The notes below the pieces were generated by a model that did no database searches, was not told where the DNA came from, and saw only the letters and a program-made list of their open reading frames with translations. A stretch of DNA of 64,000 nt from Silurus meridionalis (Eukaryota; Chordata; Actinopteri; Siluriformes; Siluridae). The stretch is taken from NCBI RefSeq assembly GCF_014805685.1, contig NC_060893.1:17293025-17357024 (forward strand), given 5' to 3'. The translations under genes were made by a program, and so were the position numbers. Each line of letters opens with the position of its first letter. Positions within the stretch are counted from its first letter, which is position 1. Of this stretch, positions 1 to 12,647 are shown piece after piece.

Positions 1-1435
1 GTGTGTTAAATTTGGACAGCAAATAAAATGGGGAAAAAAAAACAGTATAACATACATATGGCATCTTTAAGTTTCAAATATCAACATCATAGTCACTATT
101 AATTCTTCAGTCTCTCTTGTCTTACACATTTCACTTTAACTTTTATATAATCTTTAATTTAATTTCTCAAGTAATGAAATGCATGCCTACTGCAAAAACA
201 ACAAACCACTATTAATAAATTTATTCTAATAGGGTCTATAATAACGGCTCATGTGCATGGCCTTGTAAAGTGAACTAAAATTAAGACAAAATTTACATGT
301 GGGCAAATAAAAGACAACAAGACAACAAAACCAACTCTTGAAACAGCTGACATTTTCTGTAAAGAAAACATTTTTGTTTAACATTCGGCACTGTCTAACG
401 GTCTTTTCCTTTCCCTTTTACATTTTACATGGAGGACTTCCTGCTTGTGCTTCACAGTATTATGCATCATTTTCTTCACTAATCAAGCTAGGAGGAGAGC
501 AACTGAACCACAGCTATAGCATAAGGGAGACCTGGACTTGTTGCATATCATGTAATGTTACTGTAGAAAGATATAATTTTGTTGTTCTCTAACACATAAA
601 CCACAACAATTTCAAGTTCCACATGTAACTTACTGCATTTATTAGAGAACTACATGTAAAACACTTTACGGTATGCTCCAGGAAAATGTTGGGGTGCATT
701 TGTCAGCATCATGCCACCTGTCATGTTGCTTTATTCATTATGGAAGACATACTGTGCCCAGTATTTTTTGTCGAATTCACCTAAACAAAGCATTGCTGAA
801 TATTTCATACACAATAAAAATAATGTATTTTGGTGTAATTATGTAATAATGAGTACAAATAAATATAATAAAAGGGCAAATAAAAGATTTAAGCTTATAA
901 GCAAGACAAAGCTTTTGTTGAAGTGTGGGAGATGTGGGAAAAAAAAAAACAAAACAAAAAAAACCCAATAAAATTAGTAATTTTTTCCCCTTCTGAATCT
1001 AAAACCTAGTAAGCAGACAATCTTATTCAGCAAGACATATTTTGGATGCATCATAGTATGGCTACTTTATTTCCTGATTGAACAAACCCGGTTAAAATTT
1101 CATCACAAAGCTTGCAGTACAATATGATGTCTCGTTTTCCCCCCCACACTGTTTTACTGCTGAAATTTGATCAGCCATCTACAGGCTTTGAGAGATAAGT
1201 TAAAGGGAATCAAATGAAAATAAGACAGGAAGAGAATGAAAAAAACAAGTCAAGAAAAGCGTCAGTTGTGAAATAGACGGATTGTGAGAACTTTATCGTA
1301 AGTGTCCTATATAATAATATGCAAATCCTGTTTTTGTTATACCTGTGAAAATTTTGGAAAATATGCTGCATCTCTAAAGTCTAATGAGTAAATGTAGCAT
1401 TGTTACTGTTCTGGATTAATTCTACTACTTAAAGA
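1..1435. other. AT-rich unique DNA, no gene seen
   Basis: No open frame here has a recognisable domain, codon structure or splice context. The short frames near 338-592 and 711-971 are low-complexity and lysine/asparagine-rich, as expected by chance in AT-rich DNA. No transposon end, RNA gene or long tandem repeat was seen. Confidence 0.6.
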
Positions 1436-1510
1436 ACATTTATGGCATTTGGCAGACACATTTATACATAGGGAGCCACTGATTAGTAGTCCAATGCCTT
1501 AATCATAAAG
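1436..1510 (+). repeat. Short relic of a dispersed fish repeat
   Basis: The segment opens with ACATTTATGGCATTTGGCAG and ends near a GATTAGTAGTCCAATGCCTT motif. Both resemble the two ends of a very common fish dispersed repeat whose start reads like ACATTTACGGCATTTAGCAG. The middle is missing. Related pieces lie at 13752-13811 (reverse), 27243-27405 and 53033 onward. The class of the repeat is not certain. Confidence 0.5.
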
Positions 1511-1637
1511 ATTCCACTTATTGAAGATAAAATAAAAATAAATTAAAAATTTCTATTAAAAGGCAGAGTTTTTGGAGTCTATCAGGGGAAGTAAAATATT
1601 ATAACAATAGTACATAAAAAGCCTAAATCTCTCACTC

Positions 1638-1639
<2 letters not shown>

Positions 1640-1726
<87 letters not shown>
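1640..1726. repeat. (TA)n-(CA)n compound microsatellite
   Basis: About 62 bp of uninterrupted TA is followed by about 25 bp of CA. The compound TA/CA form suggests one tract grew from the edge of the other. The frame across it, rich in Tyr-Ile and Cys-Val, is a repeat artefact. Confidence 0.97.
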
Positions 1727-1796
1727 ACACTGGAAAACTAGAAAGAACAAAAATACTACAGCAGATCGTCCCAAGGGTTTGACTTACGTCATACAG

Positions 1797-2512
1797 TCAA
1801 TATAAAAAGTCTACACAGCCCTATTTTAATTAAAAGTGATATACTGTAGTAGACAACAAATTTTAAGTAAGAAAAAATTTTTTTATGTATAATTATATGG
1901 TCTCACACAAATGTGCACATGCCTCAACTAATACTTTGTTAAAGCTCCCTTTGCTTCGAGCACTCTACCAACATAACACAGCAAAACTGATTGGGGGATT
2001 TTATTCTGTTCTTCCTTTGAAACATTCTACAGAGCTATTAAATTGAGAGGGGATCTCAATGTGCACAGCACTTCCAAGTTATTCCACAGTTTTTTAAAGA
2101 ATTTAGATCTGATGGAGCCACTCTAAAACATTGATAATCTTTTTCTGAAGCCATTCTTTTGACTTTGATTTGAGTTTTGGATCGTCACCACAATGGAAAA
2201 TAAAACACTTTGCTCATCTTCACCTAACAGAAGCCTGCCGGATTTGTGACAGCATAGATTGGCATTTGGAGCCTTGCATGATTCCTTCCATCCTGAGAAA
2301 GGGATTTCATCTAGCTACCTTAGCGTATATCCCAGGCATGTGAAAAAATACAATTGGTTCCGCATATAGGGAGTAACCAGTACATTCCAGGTTTTCTGCA
2401 GCTACTGCTGCTGTAGGTGTCTTGGCAGCCTTCCTATAGTACTCTCTATAGTCATTTTTGAGGGATGTGCTATTCTTGGTGATGTCATTGCAGTGTCCCA
2501 TTTTTATTTATT
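1797..2512 (-). mobile_element. Decayed Tc1-like transposon, antisense
   Basis: The left end carries an AGTCTACACAGCCC-like terminal motif, as in Tc1-like elements that begin with an AAAGTCTACACACCCC-type end. Reading the minus strand from 2501 gives MGHCNDITKNSTSLKNDYRE and then a KAAKTPTAAVA-like stretch, which fits the N-terminal helix-turn-helix part of a Tc1-like transposase. Upstream pieces (for example near 1930 and 2040-2110) match the antisense of the catalytic domain, but large parts are deleted and no frame is intact. I infer a dead, internally deleted copy. No right terminal repeat was found. Confidence 0.7.
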
Positions 2513-2594
2513 TATTTTTTTTACTTTTTTTATGTTCGTAATACATGTATTCTTGGAAATGTTTTGTTCCCCTTCCCTATATGATACCTTTTCA

Positions 2595-2597
2595 AAA

Positions 2598-2648
<51 letters not shown>

Positions 2649-2652
2649 ATAT
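2595..2652. repeat. (AAAT)n microsatellite
   Basis: About 14 perfect copies of AAAT/AAATA phase run without interruption. It has the look of an expanded poly(A)-type tail, but no retroelement body was recognised directly upstream. Confidence 0.95.
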
Positions 2653-5600
2653 TTAGAGAAACAGGTATAAAGTGAGAGACACAAATATATTATAACAACT
2701 GATACAATTTATTGCATTAAATAAAAAATAAAAAAAAACAGGAGTGCTCCTATCTCGTTATAATCTTAATTTAGTCATTTTAAATTCAAGCAAAAAATCA
2801 TCTTATTTAAGCTTGAAGACCATAGTCATGTACTGTTCATAATCATTTTAAAGAATTATAAAAAAATATATATATCTTTTTTACTAAGACAATCAACTAG
2901 TCCCAAAAACACAAACACATGAATCAAAAAGTATATACCACATTGACTCAAAGCTGAATCACAGCTTTCAAGGCAAATGAAAATGGTTTAAAAACTTATT
3001 TTTTATCTTATCTAAGATGTGCCATTGCATTTATGTGTGCTTATAGACAGACACATGCACTTGTATGAATAGAGGCTTTAATCAAGGGCAGAATTCGCAG
3101 AATTAAAAAAAACAAAAAACACAAAAAAAACCAAAAGAAAACAAGAACGCCAGTAGTCTCAAAAAAGTATGAAAACATTATAGTAAATAAATAAATCTGT
3201 TTCGCCTAATGTCTGCTGCTAATCATGGGAAACATATTATATTTTATCTCACTCCCAGCTACTCCAGGGACAAGCTACAATACCATAATTGTTTATATAG
3301 CTGGTGAAGGAAAATGAAATTTGAAATGACAAAATGATTGTTACAGTGTACAAAGAGGATTATCTTAACAGTAATAGAAAACTGGAATTAGAAAATTATC
3401 CTCTGCTTCCTTAAGTTCAACACCAGATAATATATTGTAGATGCTTGAGGCATTTGCTGTAATTACAGTCACAAAGCGTCAGTGTCCACCACTGATTGCA
3501 CTCTGTAGACAGGTGTCCCTTTGAGCTGCATTTTACACAAACACTCACTTCAATCGCAATGACAGCCATCGCACTGCCTCAAGTGCTGCTTTTTGTTTTG
3601 CTAGCAATTAAAAGCTGTGCAGAATCAAAGTGCTATTTTTCTGATTGGGGACCCATAATAAAATAAAGCTTCAGCTTCTGCGAAAATGCCAAAAGAATAT
3701 GATGCATGAGCCCAAGCTATTTTTCACTGATCTGCAATTTTAGTGTAACCTATTAACATGCCAGTCAAGAATTATATTCTAGCTAATAGCCTGCAATAAT
3801 TGTTAACATTAAAAGGGTTTCCATCCTGTTATCGGAAGGGAAGGATTAAAGGTAAGGCAAAAAAACATGCTCGGACACTGGATTAAAGGATAGAAAATGA
3901 TTTTGTACACTGAGAAATCTGAATTGGGTTTATGGATGGGTGCATGTGTGGATAAAATTCCCTTCTCTGGATTGCGTCAGTTTTGAGAAAACTCATGAAA
4001 CGATAATGACAATGATAAAAAGTCTATGATTGGTTATTTGCAAGTCAGTCAATAAAAGCAGTAAACTATGCACATCATTCAAGTACCTGTCCAAATCTCC
4101 ATCTTAAACATTGGTCAGTAATAGTAAAAAATACTCCTTTAATATTAGTAAATGCACAGAAATTGTAACCTGCTGATTCAGAGGATTTAAAAAATAATAA
4201 TTGTTACAAGTTAAAATTTTATTATTTTGTACATTTCTATTGTTAAAACACACAGAGTACCCTTATTTCAAGAAAAGATTTGCAAGAACTGAGGAGTTAC
4301 AGTTTGGTCTCACAGGTTCTCATTTAACACTTTTTATTTTACTTCACAGTGGCAAAAAAGATCATAAATTAAAATATTAACTAAAAGAAAAATATTTACA
4401 AAAGAAAAATATTCTAATAAAGGAGAGACATAAATTTACATGAAATTTAGTACTGACCACCATTGGAAAATTCAAGCTGTTCCTGTCCATGTTGTATGCA
4501 AATCAGATCCTAGCCTATGCACAGAGAAGAAAAAATCCTAGCAGAATTATTGCAGTACTAGCAGGCAGGCTATTGGGGGGAAAAAAAGATTCTGCCAATG
4601 TTCACCCCTGATCATTAAACAAAATAGTATGTGCTCTGTTCTGCAAAAGTAAGCACCTATATTAAACAAAGAAGCTCATGATGACGTGACTAAACCTTTT
4701 GACATATTAGGTTAATAAATGACTATCCCAATTTCATGATCATTATAATGTTAGACATATTTATAATTACACATATTTTGCCCTCATTACTTTACATGGC
4801 AATGCCAAGACAAAATAGTTTCCAGCCAAATCTTATGGAATTTTAATTACTAAAGTGATTATCCTTCCTGAAACTATTACAATTTTAAATATGATAAATT
4901 GACAATTGCTGAATGAATGTTATTTTTACACTCGCATTATTCTATAGAATATGTGATGCGTTAGCAGTTAATTTGTAAAATATAACAGGTTTAATATTGA
5001 AACAGCAGTTAAGTGGAATGTTCAGTATTTGGTAGGCCTCAAAGTAGAGACTTGCACAAACTTGGAGTACCTCGGTTCACGATGCAAACAAGTGCGGCGC
5101 GGGACAACATTTAATTGGTGAATGCTGGTGCGGGCAGTAGAATACTCGTGTTTGCGGGCTGCGGCGAAATAAAGTAATTCGCGGGAATTCCGCAAAATGG
5201 TCTTTAAGATACGATAAAAAAATAAATTATAAAAAAACAAATATAACTCGTGTATCTACTGCACAAAAGCACTAATGGCAACTAAAATAAAATAAAACGA
5301 TTTACAGACACGAGGTCGGAAGTGAACTCTCGTGTGGTTCATGCACAATAATTACTAGAGCACACTGAGGCACAATGTCTGAAGTGCAAGACAGAGGAGA
5401 ATCACTAAGTGCTACAGTTATTACTTCATTATTAAAGAAAGGAACATACAACACAAAATATTGTGTATGTAATGTGCTCCAAGCATGCACTGTAAAACTT
5501 TCCACATATTATCCAAGGAGAGAAAGTTGCTAACTCAGGAAACCAGCATCACCAAATTTACTGGCCATAAGAGATTTGTATGTTACCACATAAAAGGTTC

Positions 5601-8600
5601 TGTTCTTATGCAAGCCCTGGACAAGAAAAGTCTAAAACTTAGGGACATAGATCCTACACAAGTATTCCCCCACCACTAAGAGTTCCCAAAGAGTCTTAAA
5701 AAAAAGAATAATTTTGTCCGATTTTAGACAAAGGGCTCAAGTATTTCCTAAAAACCTAAAATATTTATTTTTGCTTATTTACATGCATAAGGTTTTCAGA
5801 AATATTTAATTACATGGATTCACAGGGCTGGTTCACATTGGCAACAAAGCACAATGCACTATACTCCCATTGTTCCAAAAATGTGTGCAATCCTGTATTA
5901 AGGTCTTTTTATCCTTTTTCTGCCTATTAATAGTTTTAAGATCTAAATGTGGCCTTGTCTTGACCAGAGACATTAGACTGCTGCTTTATTTGACCAGGCT
6001 AGACATATTCATCCATTCCACTCAAATTAGTCCACACAGTGAATAAGACTGAATTCTGTCTGGTCCCCTTTTTTCTTGTGCGAAAAACTGATCCACTCAA
6101 GTGCCATTAAAATCAATTATTAAGGCAGCATTTTTTAATGTTACCTTATATAGCTCTCTTTAGCTTGCATAGAAGCTCCTCAGGTTGGTTCACACTTCTC
6201 CTCATGGAAAAATACACCCAATGTAATGGCATCTGCTGCCATACGGTGACATTCCAAATTTAGGAAAGTTTTGACAATGTGCATGTGGACCTCTGCACAG
6301 ATGCCATGTCAGCCACTGCAGATTGCTCATTGCTCCCTCTAGGCCAAGCTGGAAAGCCTTGTGCGACAGGATGTACTGGCCCACGTCTTGCCTCATAAGC
6401 TACTTTGTCCCTTTTTACACCTCTTTTGTGAATAGCTTTTAACAGACAGGCCATAGTCCTAATTGCCTCCGAAGATTTTTGGTTTTCAGTGCTACGTTAC
6501 TGGTCAGAACACTTTGGCCATTTTCTCTTCAACCAGATCTGCTAATTAAATCGAAGAGAGAATTGGTTTCCCAGCCAGCTAAAGACTGCAGTCTTTCAGT
6601 ACATAAAACACTGGGCACCCAGACCTTGTATACGTTTAGGTGGAAATGCACTGTTCAGTCCCTAAAATACATAGTCAAGTATTGTATAGGATGTCTATGA
6701 CAGTGGTTCACAGCAACACTGAATGCAGAGGGGGCGCTTTATGAGGCTTATACACTTAATACAACTTGAAAGGAGTCATGGCACTTCTAGCCATCATAAT
6801 TTGCATGACATGAGATTCCTCTTGAACTTCTTAAGGCAATACCTTACAAGTCTATGCAAGATGCTAAACTGAAATTGACATCTTAAAGGCGCAATAATCA
6901 GATTTCTATGAAAACCAGCAATCAGGTTTACTTCATTTAAATGCTGTTTTTTTTTTATTCCTATTTTAAATAAAGGTTCAGAAACAAATGTCGTAGTGAA
7001 ACTATCAGACAAACATATAGAAGTGCAGGATGTTTGCCTCCAAATTCAAGAGTAAATTAAATAACTCAAAGAAATGATTAAATGGTGTAATTTTGCTATT
7101 CTCCATGCCTGTAAGTAACTACTTGCCACATCAGGTGCTGCTGTTTTGTGATAGTGGTTATGCTGAAATATCAGTGGCAGAGGGATCAAAGCTGAATTTG
7201 ATTGAACTTAAGCAGAATGTGTGAAATCCAAACGGTGTGAAACATTTCTTGGGAAGGTAACAAACACTTGGCTGATGAAAAGCAATCATGTCACTCATCA
7301 GGTGAAAAAAACCTGATTCATGTAGACCCACCATTTTTACAATATCAGATGTGCATTGATTTGCTTTGATCAGAGTCCAAATGTATTTATTTATCTATTT
7401 TTTGCAATTATTTTGTACTGCTAAGCATACTCATTCTCTTTCTTGCTAGAGGTAGGCACCGATTGCCATGAACACTTAACGACATCATCATTAAATATTA
7501 AATGGCTACATTCATTAGGCCCTTGACTGGGACAGCCAAAATATAACAGCTTCAGGCGTTGCATTACTTTTCCTGTGCAACACGTGTTTGGACCAACAAC
7601 AACAAAAAAAAAAGTAAAATGGCTAAAATGCAAATGCAAAAGAGACGAGATTAGCAAATTGGCATATTCAATGATTGCAGTCTTTGAATATGTACATTAT
7701 AGTGTACATACTTTTAGCATACTTTTTACTATGCAAATTACATTTGGATACTGATAGTGAACCATTTGTTTCTTTTTCACAAACAGCATTAAATACCCGA
7801 ATGATAAACAATAGAATGCTAATACCAGTAAAGTATGTGAGAGTAGCTGTGTGTCATCCAAAGTCTTTCAAGAGTAATGCATAGGCATTAAATCATAGTA
7901 CACTCACTCCCACACCACTGGCAGTGGTACACATAGCAATTTTCAGTTACTGGACAAAAATTCAAAAAGCTCAGAGCAAGTCTTTTGTTTTTCTATAATG
8001 GGTTTATATATCTTTACTGGGAGCTAACTGAAAGAGGCAGAGAAGGCACAATAGCCAAATTAAACATTATTTTGGGATATAAGCACAGCATAGAGAAATG
8101 TATTTTGTGTGCATGAATTTGCATGTTTCTCAAAAACAAAAGCTCATATTGTGGGGGTGTATGGACAAGAGTTAAACAATCCTTTGACTCTGGGCATGGT
8201 TTTAAAATCACAGGGGTGCATTTAAATCAGGAAAGCGTGTGCTGGAGGAGGCAGAAGGTGGAAAGCTTTCAGATCATTTTCTGGCAAACGATACAGGAAT
8301 GCAGAAAAAGGAGAACAATGAAGTTGGCGGAAAATAAACATAGTGTGTGCTTCATTACCTGCCAAGGAGAATGACTAGAGAGAAGAACATACAAATCCCT
8401 TCTGAAAAGCAAAAGCTTACACTAGCAAAGCTGTTTACCAGCATGACCAGCATTGTATTAGTTGGATGTTTGTTGGTTGCAAGGAAGAAAATAGAGTTAA
8501 AACATGAGGGGGATGGAGATCACATTTAGAAATCCCAGCTACACTACTTTTGGTTTGATTTCTCTTCATCTGAAAATCCATCATTCACTCTGAGGATGCT

Positions 8601-8864
8601 GCACAAGGAAAGCCTAAAGATCAATGAGGTTACAGTGGATAATAACATATAGAAACCATAAAGATGGCTGTGTGTGTTTTTTTCTTGGATAGCCTAGGTC
8701 TGCAATTGCTATGAACAGTTTTCCACCCAAGTCTTAATCAATGAACACTTCAGAAATGACTCTGATGCACATAGTCAGAAGCTGCTCACAAGTTTTAGGT
8801 TTCACACACAATTTCACTTTTCACTCTCTACTGTACAGTTAAAGAAGGGAACTGATTTATAATT
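2653..8864. other. 6.2 kb largely transposon-free unique DNA
   Basis: No transposon ends, RNA genes or credible exons were recognised here, which contrasts with the dense repeats further on. The stretch at about 3430-3700 is less AT-skewed, has several AATTA/TAATT homeodomain-type cores and balanced complexity, and could be a conserved non-coding element. That is inference only; no alignment was possible. Frames of 60-85 codons in this stretch lack domain signal. Confidence 0.45.
5050..5190. other. CpG- and G-rich patch in AT-rich DNA
   Basis: Between about 5090 and 5190 the sequence has a cluster of CpG and GCGGG/TGCGGG motifs (for example TGCGGGCAGTAG and TTTGCGGGCTGCGG), far from the surrounding composition. 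Repeated TGCGGG motifs occur in some fish hAT-derived repeats, so a transposon relic is the likeliest reading, but no terminal repeats were found. Confidence 0.35.
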
Positions 8865-8935
8865 TATAATATCCAGTGTCACCCAGATGAGAATGGGTTC
8901 CCTTGTGAGTCTGGATCCTCTCAATGTTTAGAAAT
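8865..8935 (+). mobile_element. Short LINE 3'-UTR relic
   Basis: The motif series GTCACCCAGATGAGAATGGG, TTCCCTTGTGAGTCTGG and TCCTCTCAATGTTT matches the 3' untranslated part of the L2/Rex1-type LINE seen at 15797-16048, 33994-35264 and 50716-51576. The poly-tail end is missing. Confidence 0.55.
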
Positions 8936-9971
8936 TCATGTGTTATTCTACAGCTCTCTTCAGAAATCCAACAGTACAACTGCAGAGTTTCAGCAGTTTG
9001 TGGGGCTACAATGTGACTATGTGAGGAGAGTGGTTTATGGCAGAGTACAAGTACAGCATATGTACCCATATTATTTTGGAAAATAAAAAATTTCTTACAA
9101 AAGCTGACAAACAGAATTATTTTAAATAAAAAAATGTGCATGGATTAGCATGTTAATTTACTCAAGGATTGTATAGTATTATGAAAGAGTTAAAGAATAA
9201 CATCATACTGACCTGGTCTATTAGCACATTTATTGTACCTAAGATTTCAACAATGTGAGCTCACGTTTTTATCAACAAAAATCTTTTGTTGTCCATCTTG
9301 TGATTTCCGGCTTCTTTTGGAATACAAATTGGATACATTCACACAGAACTACTTTGTCATTGTGAGCACTGATCTTATTCCAACTTCATACATGCCCACC
9401 TGGATGATAAATTGGAGGTAAAGCTCACACTACCTGAGCAGTGTGGTAGTGGTGAAAGGTTTTTCAAAGATTGTAATGTTTAAATGGCAGTGTGAGATCA
9501 GGCTTGGTTGTGAGGCCATGCTCTCAACAAAATAGTGATATTACCATCAATTACCATTTCATGCCTGGCCAGCATTTAGTTTTCAGAACCTTGAATTCCT
9601 TTTTGTATTGTTTTTTTTTTTATACACGCACTGAACAATTCACACTGGTGTATTATACATACTAAATGGTTTGTGGTAATTGTAGAGAGAAAAATAAATC
9701 AGAAAAGTCTAGCCTAATTATACAGTATCACAGACCATGTGTGAGAAAACTGTGACATTTTTGTGATCAAATGAGAGAAAAAGAGAGCAATACTCTTTCC
9801 ATATATACTCCATCTAACAAGTCTTCGACTAATTAGGGGGAAGCTGATACGAATGAATTGTTAATTAATTAGCACCAATTTCCGCTTGCCATTCCGCTTG
9901 CTTCATTTTATGAATGGGCTCAAACGCCTATTCAATTTCTAATCACAAAACACTACAATTCTCAAGATACT

Positions 9972-9972
<1 letters not shown>
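8936..9972. other. Unique DNA, possible conserved element
   Basis: No gene recognised. At about 9826-9935 there are several closely spaced ATTAG/TTAATTA homeodomain-type cores and a short direct repeat of CCGCTTGC. This kind of patch is common in conserved non-coding elements near developmental genes, but conservation cannot be judged from one sequence. Confidence 0.35.

Positions 9973-10007
<35 letters not shown>
9973..10007. repeat. (CT)n microsatellite
   Basis: A perfect run of about 17 CT units. Confidence 0.95.
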
Positions 10008-10010
<3 letters not shown>

Positions 10011-10437
10011 GTGGGTGTGGGGCTGCATTCATGATGCTCTTTATAGAGGTATGACATGTTAAACTGAGATGTTCCAGCAAAGTCAAAGCCAAAGAACATC
10101 CAGCTTGCAAATTATTGATGGAACCCGTGACAGCTTACATTTACCACAGTCATAATGACACAGAGAGGTAGATCAATAACTGGATACTGTATGAGTGATG
10201 TATTTGAGACATAATACAGAAATGACACAAAATTATTCAAAATATTTTGGGCTTATGTTTGTCCCAGATTCCTTATGCCATTTTTGTCTATAGTTAGGGT
10301 TGCCATGTCTGTGGGACTAAAGCAGCCTAGTGGCCAATCAGAAGCATTAGGGAACTCAAAATAGGCCACTTACAAACTGTATCCAAATCATAACCAAATA
10401 TTTTGTAATATTTACAGAGTAGCATCATACATTATAG
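10008..10437. other. Unique DNA, nothing recognised
   Basis: No open frame with domain signal, no terminal repeats and no tandem repeats were seen. Confidence 0.5.
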
Positions 10438-10675
10438 TGTGACATGGTGATGCATCAGTATTTCTGCCACACAGTTTCAGTATCTGTGGCTCAATTCTCA
10501 GCTTGGGTTACTGTCAGTGTGTGTTCTCCACTATGCCTGTGTAGGTGTTTTCAAGGTTATCCAGCTTTCTCCCACTGTCTAACATGCCAGTAAGATGATT
10601 ACTGTAAATTGCTCATATCTGCATAGTGGTATCTTCCAGGGTGAGTTCTTCCACCTTGTGCTTTAGTATTAATGG
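10438..10675 (+). mobile_element. Degraded SINE-like fish repeat
   Basis: A diverged series of motifs (GTGACATGGTGATGCATCAG, CAGCTTGGGTTACTGTCAGT, TTTCTCCCACTGTCTAACAT) matches, in order, a widespread fish repeat that starts GGCACGGTGGC-like and contains a box-B-like part, a TTTGCACGTTCTCC-like part and a TTTCCTCCCACAGTCC-like part. Its tRNA-like head suggests a SINE, but this copy is too decayed to prove promoter boxes. Confidence 0.55.
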
Positions 10676-11158
10676 GCAGAAATAGAAAGATACAGGTATT
10701 ATGTTTCTTAATGAAATGCAGCGCGATTAAAAGCATTTGTTACAGAGAATGAGGTAATTTCTGTTGTCAAAGCTGAGAATCCAAATGCACTTTGAATTCC
10801 CAATTGTTTACGCTTTCTCATTTGGATGAAGATATTTGAAAAAAAATGCTTTTATGTGGAGAGGAATTGCAGGCTAAAAACTCTAAAAAAATGAGCATAC
10901 AAGTTGCTGATTTTTTTTTGTGATATTTGCTACATTACTAATGCAAAATTAATGACAAAATAATACACATTGATTACAGCCGAGCCATTCATAATAAGCA
11001 CATTGCAATAAGCATATTTTATCATGCAGTCTGGGTGGATGGGATATGTTTGCTCGCTCTCCTCAGTCAATCAGAGCAACACTAGATAATCATTGAAATG
11101 GGACTTCAAGTTTGTAGAAGGGGTAGTCTGCACTTTCTATATATACAAATATACACGT
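10676..11158. other. AT-rich DNA, nothing recognised
   Basis: No gene, terminal repeat or tandem repeat was recognised before the Tc1-like homology begins near 11159. Confidence 0.5.
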
Positions 11159-11833
11159 GATTTTGTCCTCAACGTTGATGTGTTCGAAGCAGGAAAAATG
11201 GGCAAGTGTAAGGACTTGAGTGAGTTTGACAAGGGCCAAATTGTGACATCTAGGCGACTGGGTCAGAGCATCTCCAAATCTAACAGAATAGATAAAAACA
11301 GACAGACAAAGATAGAATATTTGTCACATACGGTATACATTACAGCGAAATTCGTTCTTCACACAGCCCAGCTTGCTCGGGAGGAGTGCCTGGTCAGCCA
11401 TGATATGGGGCCCCTGGAGCACAGAGGGTTAAGGGACTTGCTTAAAGGCCCAAGAGTGGCAGCTTAGCAATACTGGGTCTTGAACCCCCAATCTTCTGAG
11501 CCGTAACCCAGCACCTTACCACTGAGACACCACTCCCCTGCAGCTGCTCTGCAGATCTTTTGGGATGTTCCTTTTCTGCAGTGGTCAGTATCTATCAAAA
11601 GTGTTTCAAGAAAGGAACAGTGGTGAACCATTCGACAGAGTCATGAACAGCCAGGGCTTTTTGATGCAAGTGGGGAGTGAAGGCTGCTCTGTGTGGTCCA
11701 ATCCAACAGACGAGCTCCTGAAGCTCAAGCTGAAGTTAATGCTGTTAATGCTTGAAAGGAAATGACTGTCTTAGCAGTAGAAAAGGGAACCAAAACAATA
11801 TTAGTCAGGTGGTCAATGTTATGCCTGATCGGT
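11159..11833 (+). mobile_element. Tc1-like element, left end and core deleted
   Basis: After a leader containing TTTTGTCCTCAACGTTGATG the frame reads [20 protein letters not shown], the start of the N-terminal DNA-binding domain of a Tc1-like transposase. After an inserted repeat (11283-11545) the same domain resumes (TCTGCAGTGGTCAGTATCTA). Homology then jumps to the extreme 3' end (ACAATATTAGTCAGGTGG and ATGCCTGATCGGTA), so roughly the whole catalytic domain is deleted. The right end abuts a TA. The left terminal repeat is gone. The copy is dead. A second relic of the same family is at 16674-17020. Confidence 0.75.
11283..11545 (+). repeat. About 260-bp dispersed fish repeat inside Tc1 relic
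   Basis: The insert begins AATAGATAAAAACAGACAG, holds CATTACAGCGAAATTCGTTC and GGGTTAAGGGACTTGCTTAA, and ends ACCACTGAGACACCACTCC. The same series of motifs occurs at 39457-39683, so this is a mobile dispersed repeat. It cuts the Tc1 helix-turn-helix region and is therefore younger than that copy. Its class (SINE or DNA element) is not certain. Confidence 0.65.
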
Positions 11834-12647
11834 ATATAATGAAAAAAGCAAAAAAAATCTGTTGAAAATCACAAATGTTAGATCTCAACATCTCTATTTT
11901 ATTTATAAACATGAACATATTAATCGCATTAATACATAACAGTTAGAATACCAAAATGCAAAAAACAGACACTGAAAAGCAAAATTTAATTGACTATGCC
12001 AAATAAAGCCAACTTTGGTTTGAACCTGTCGCCTGTCTCTAAACCGAAAGCTCTGCACAAAGACGTATTGACACAAAAATACTGCATCTTGCATGAAAAT
12101 GAACACTGCCTACAATACAAACAACCAAATTCAGTTTATAAAAATAATAAAATATGCAAATAAAAAAATATATATAACCATTTCTTACATAAAATATTTA
12201 GCTGTCACAATTTTATGGTAGTTTGCAGGATCTACTTTCAGAAACACATTACAACTACACAACTCATCACTAGTGGAGAAGATGAAGAAAACATTGCTGA
12301 TTATTCGAACTTATCTAATATAATATTTATTATTGGAATGTACTGAATCGTAAAATAAAATAGTTGATATTTTGGCATATAAATATTTAAATAAACCTTT
12401 TTTTTTTACACTTATACATAGAAAAGTGTGTATGTATGTAAGCGGTCATGCAATATATGCTACTGTGTGCTGCTCTGTTTGATTCAACTGAACTATCACA
12501 TTTACCTGATTTGTATCTCCATCTTTTTAGTACACTATCAAACACCTGAAATAGAAGCACATTCCCAATACATTTGAAAATTATTATAAAACCATCTTGG
12601 TCTGCAATACCTTTTTTAAATGTTTTCCAGAAATTGCAACCATTAGT
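11834..12647. other. AT-rich DNA, nothing recognised
   Basis: No gene or repeat end was recognised between the Tc1 relic and the 5' end of RTE copy C. Confidence 0.5.
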
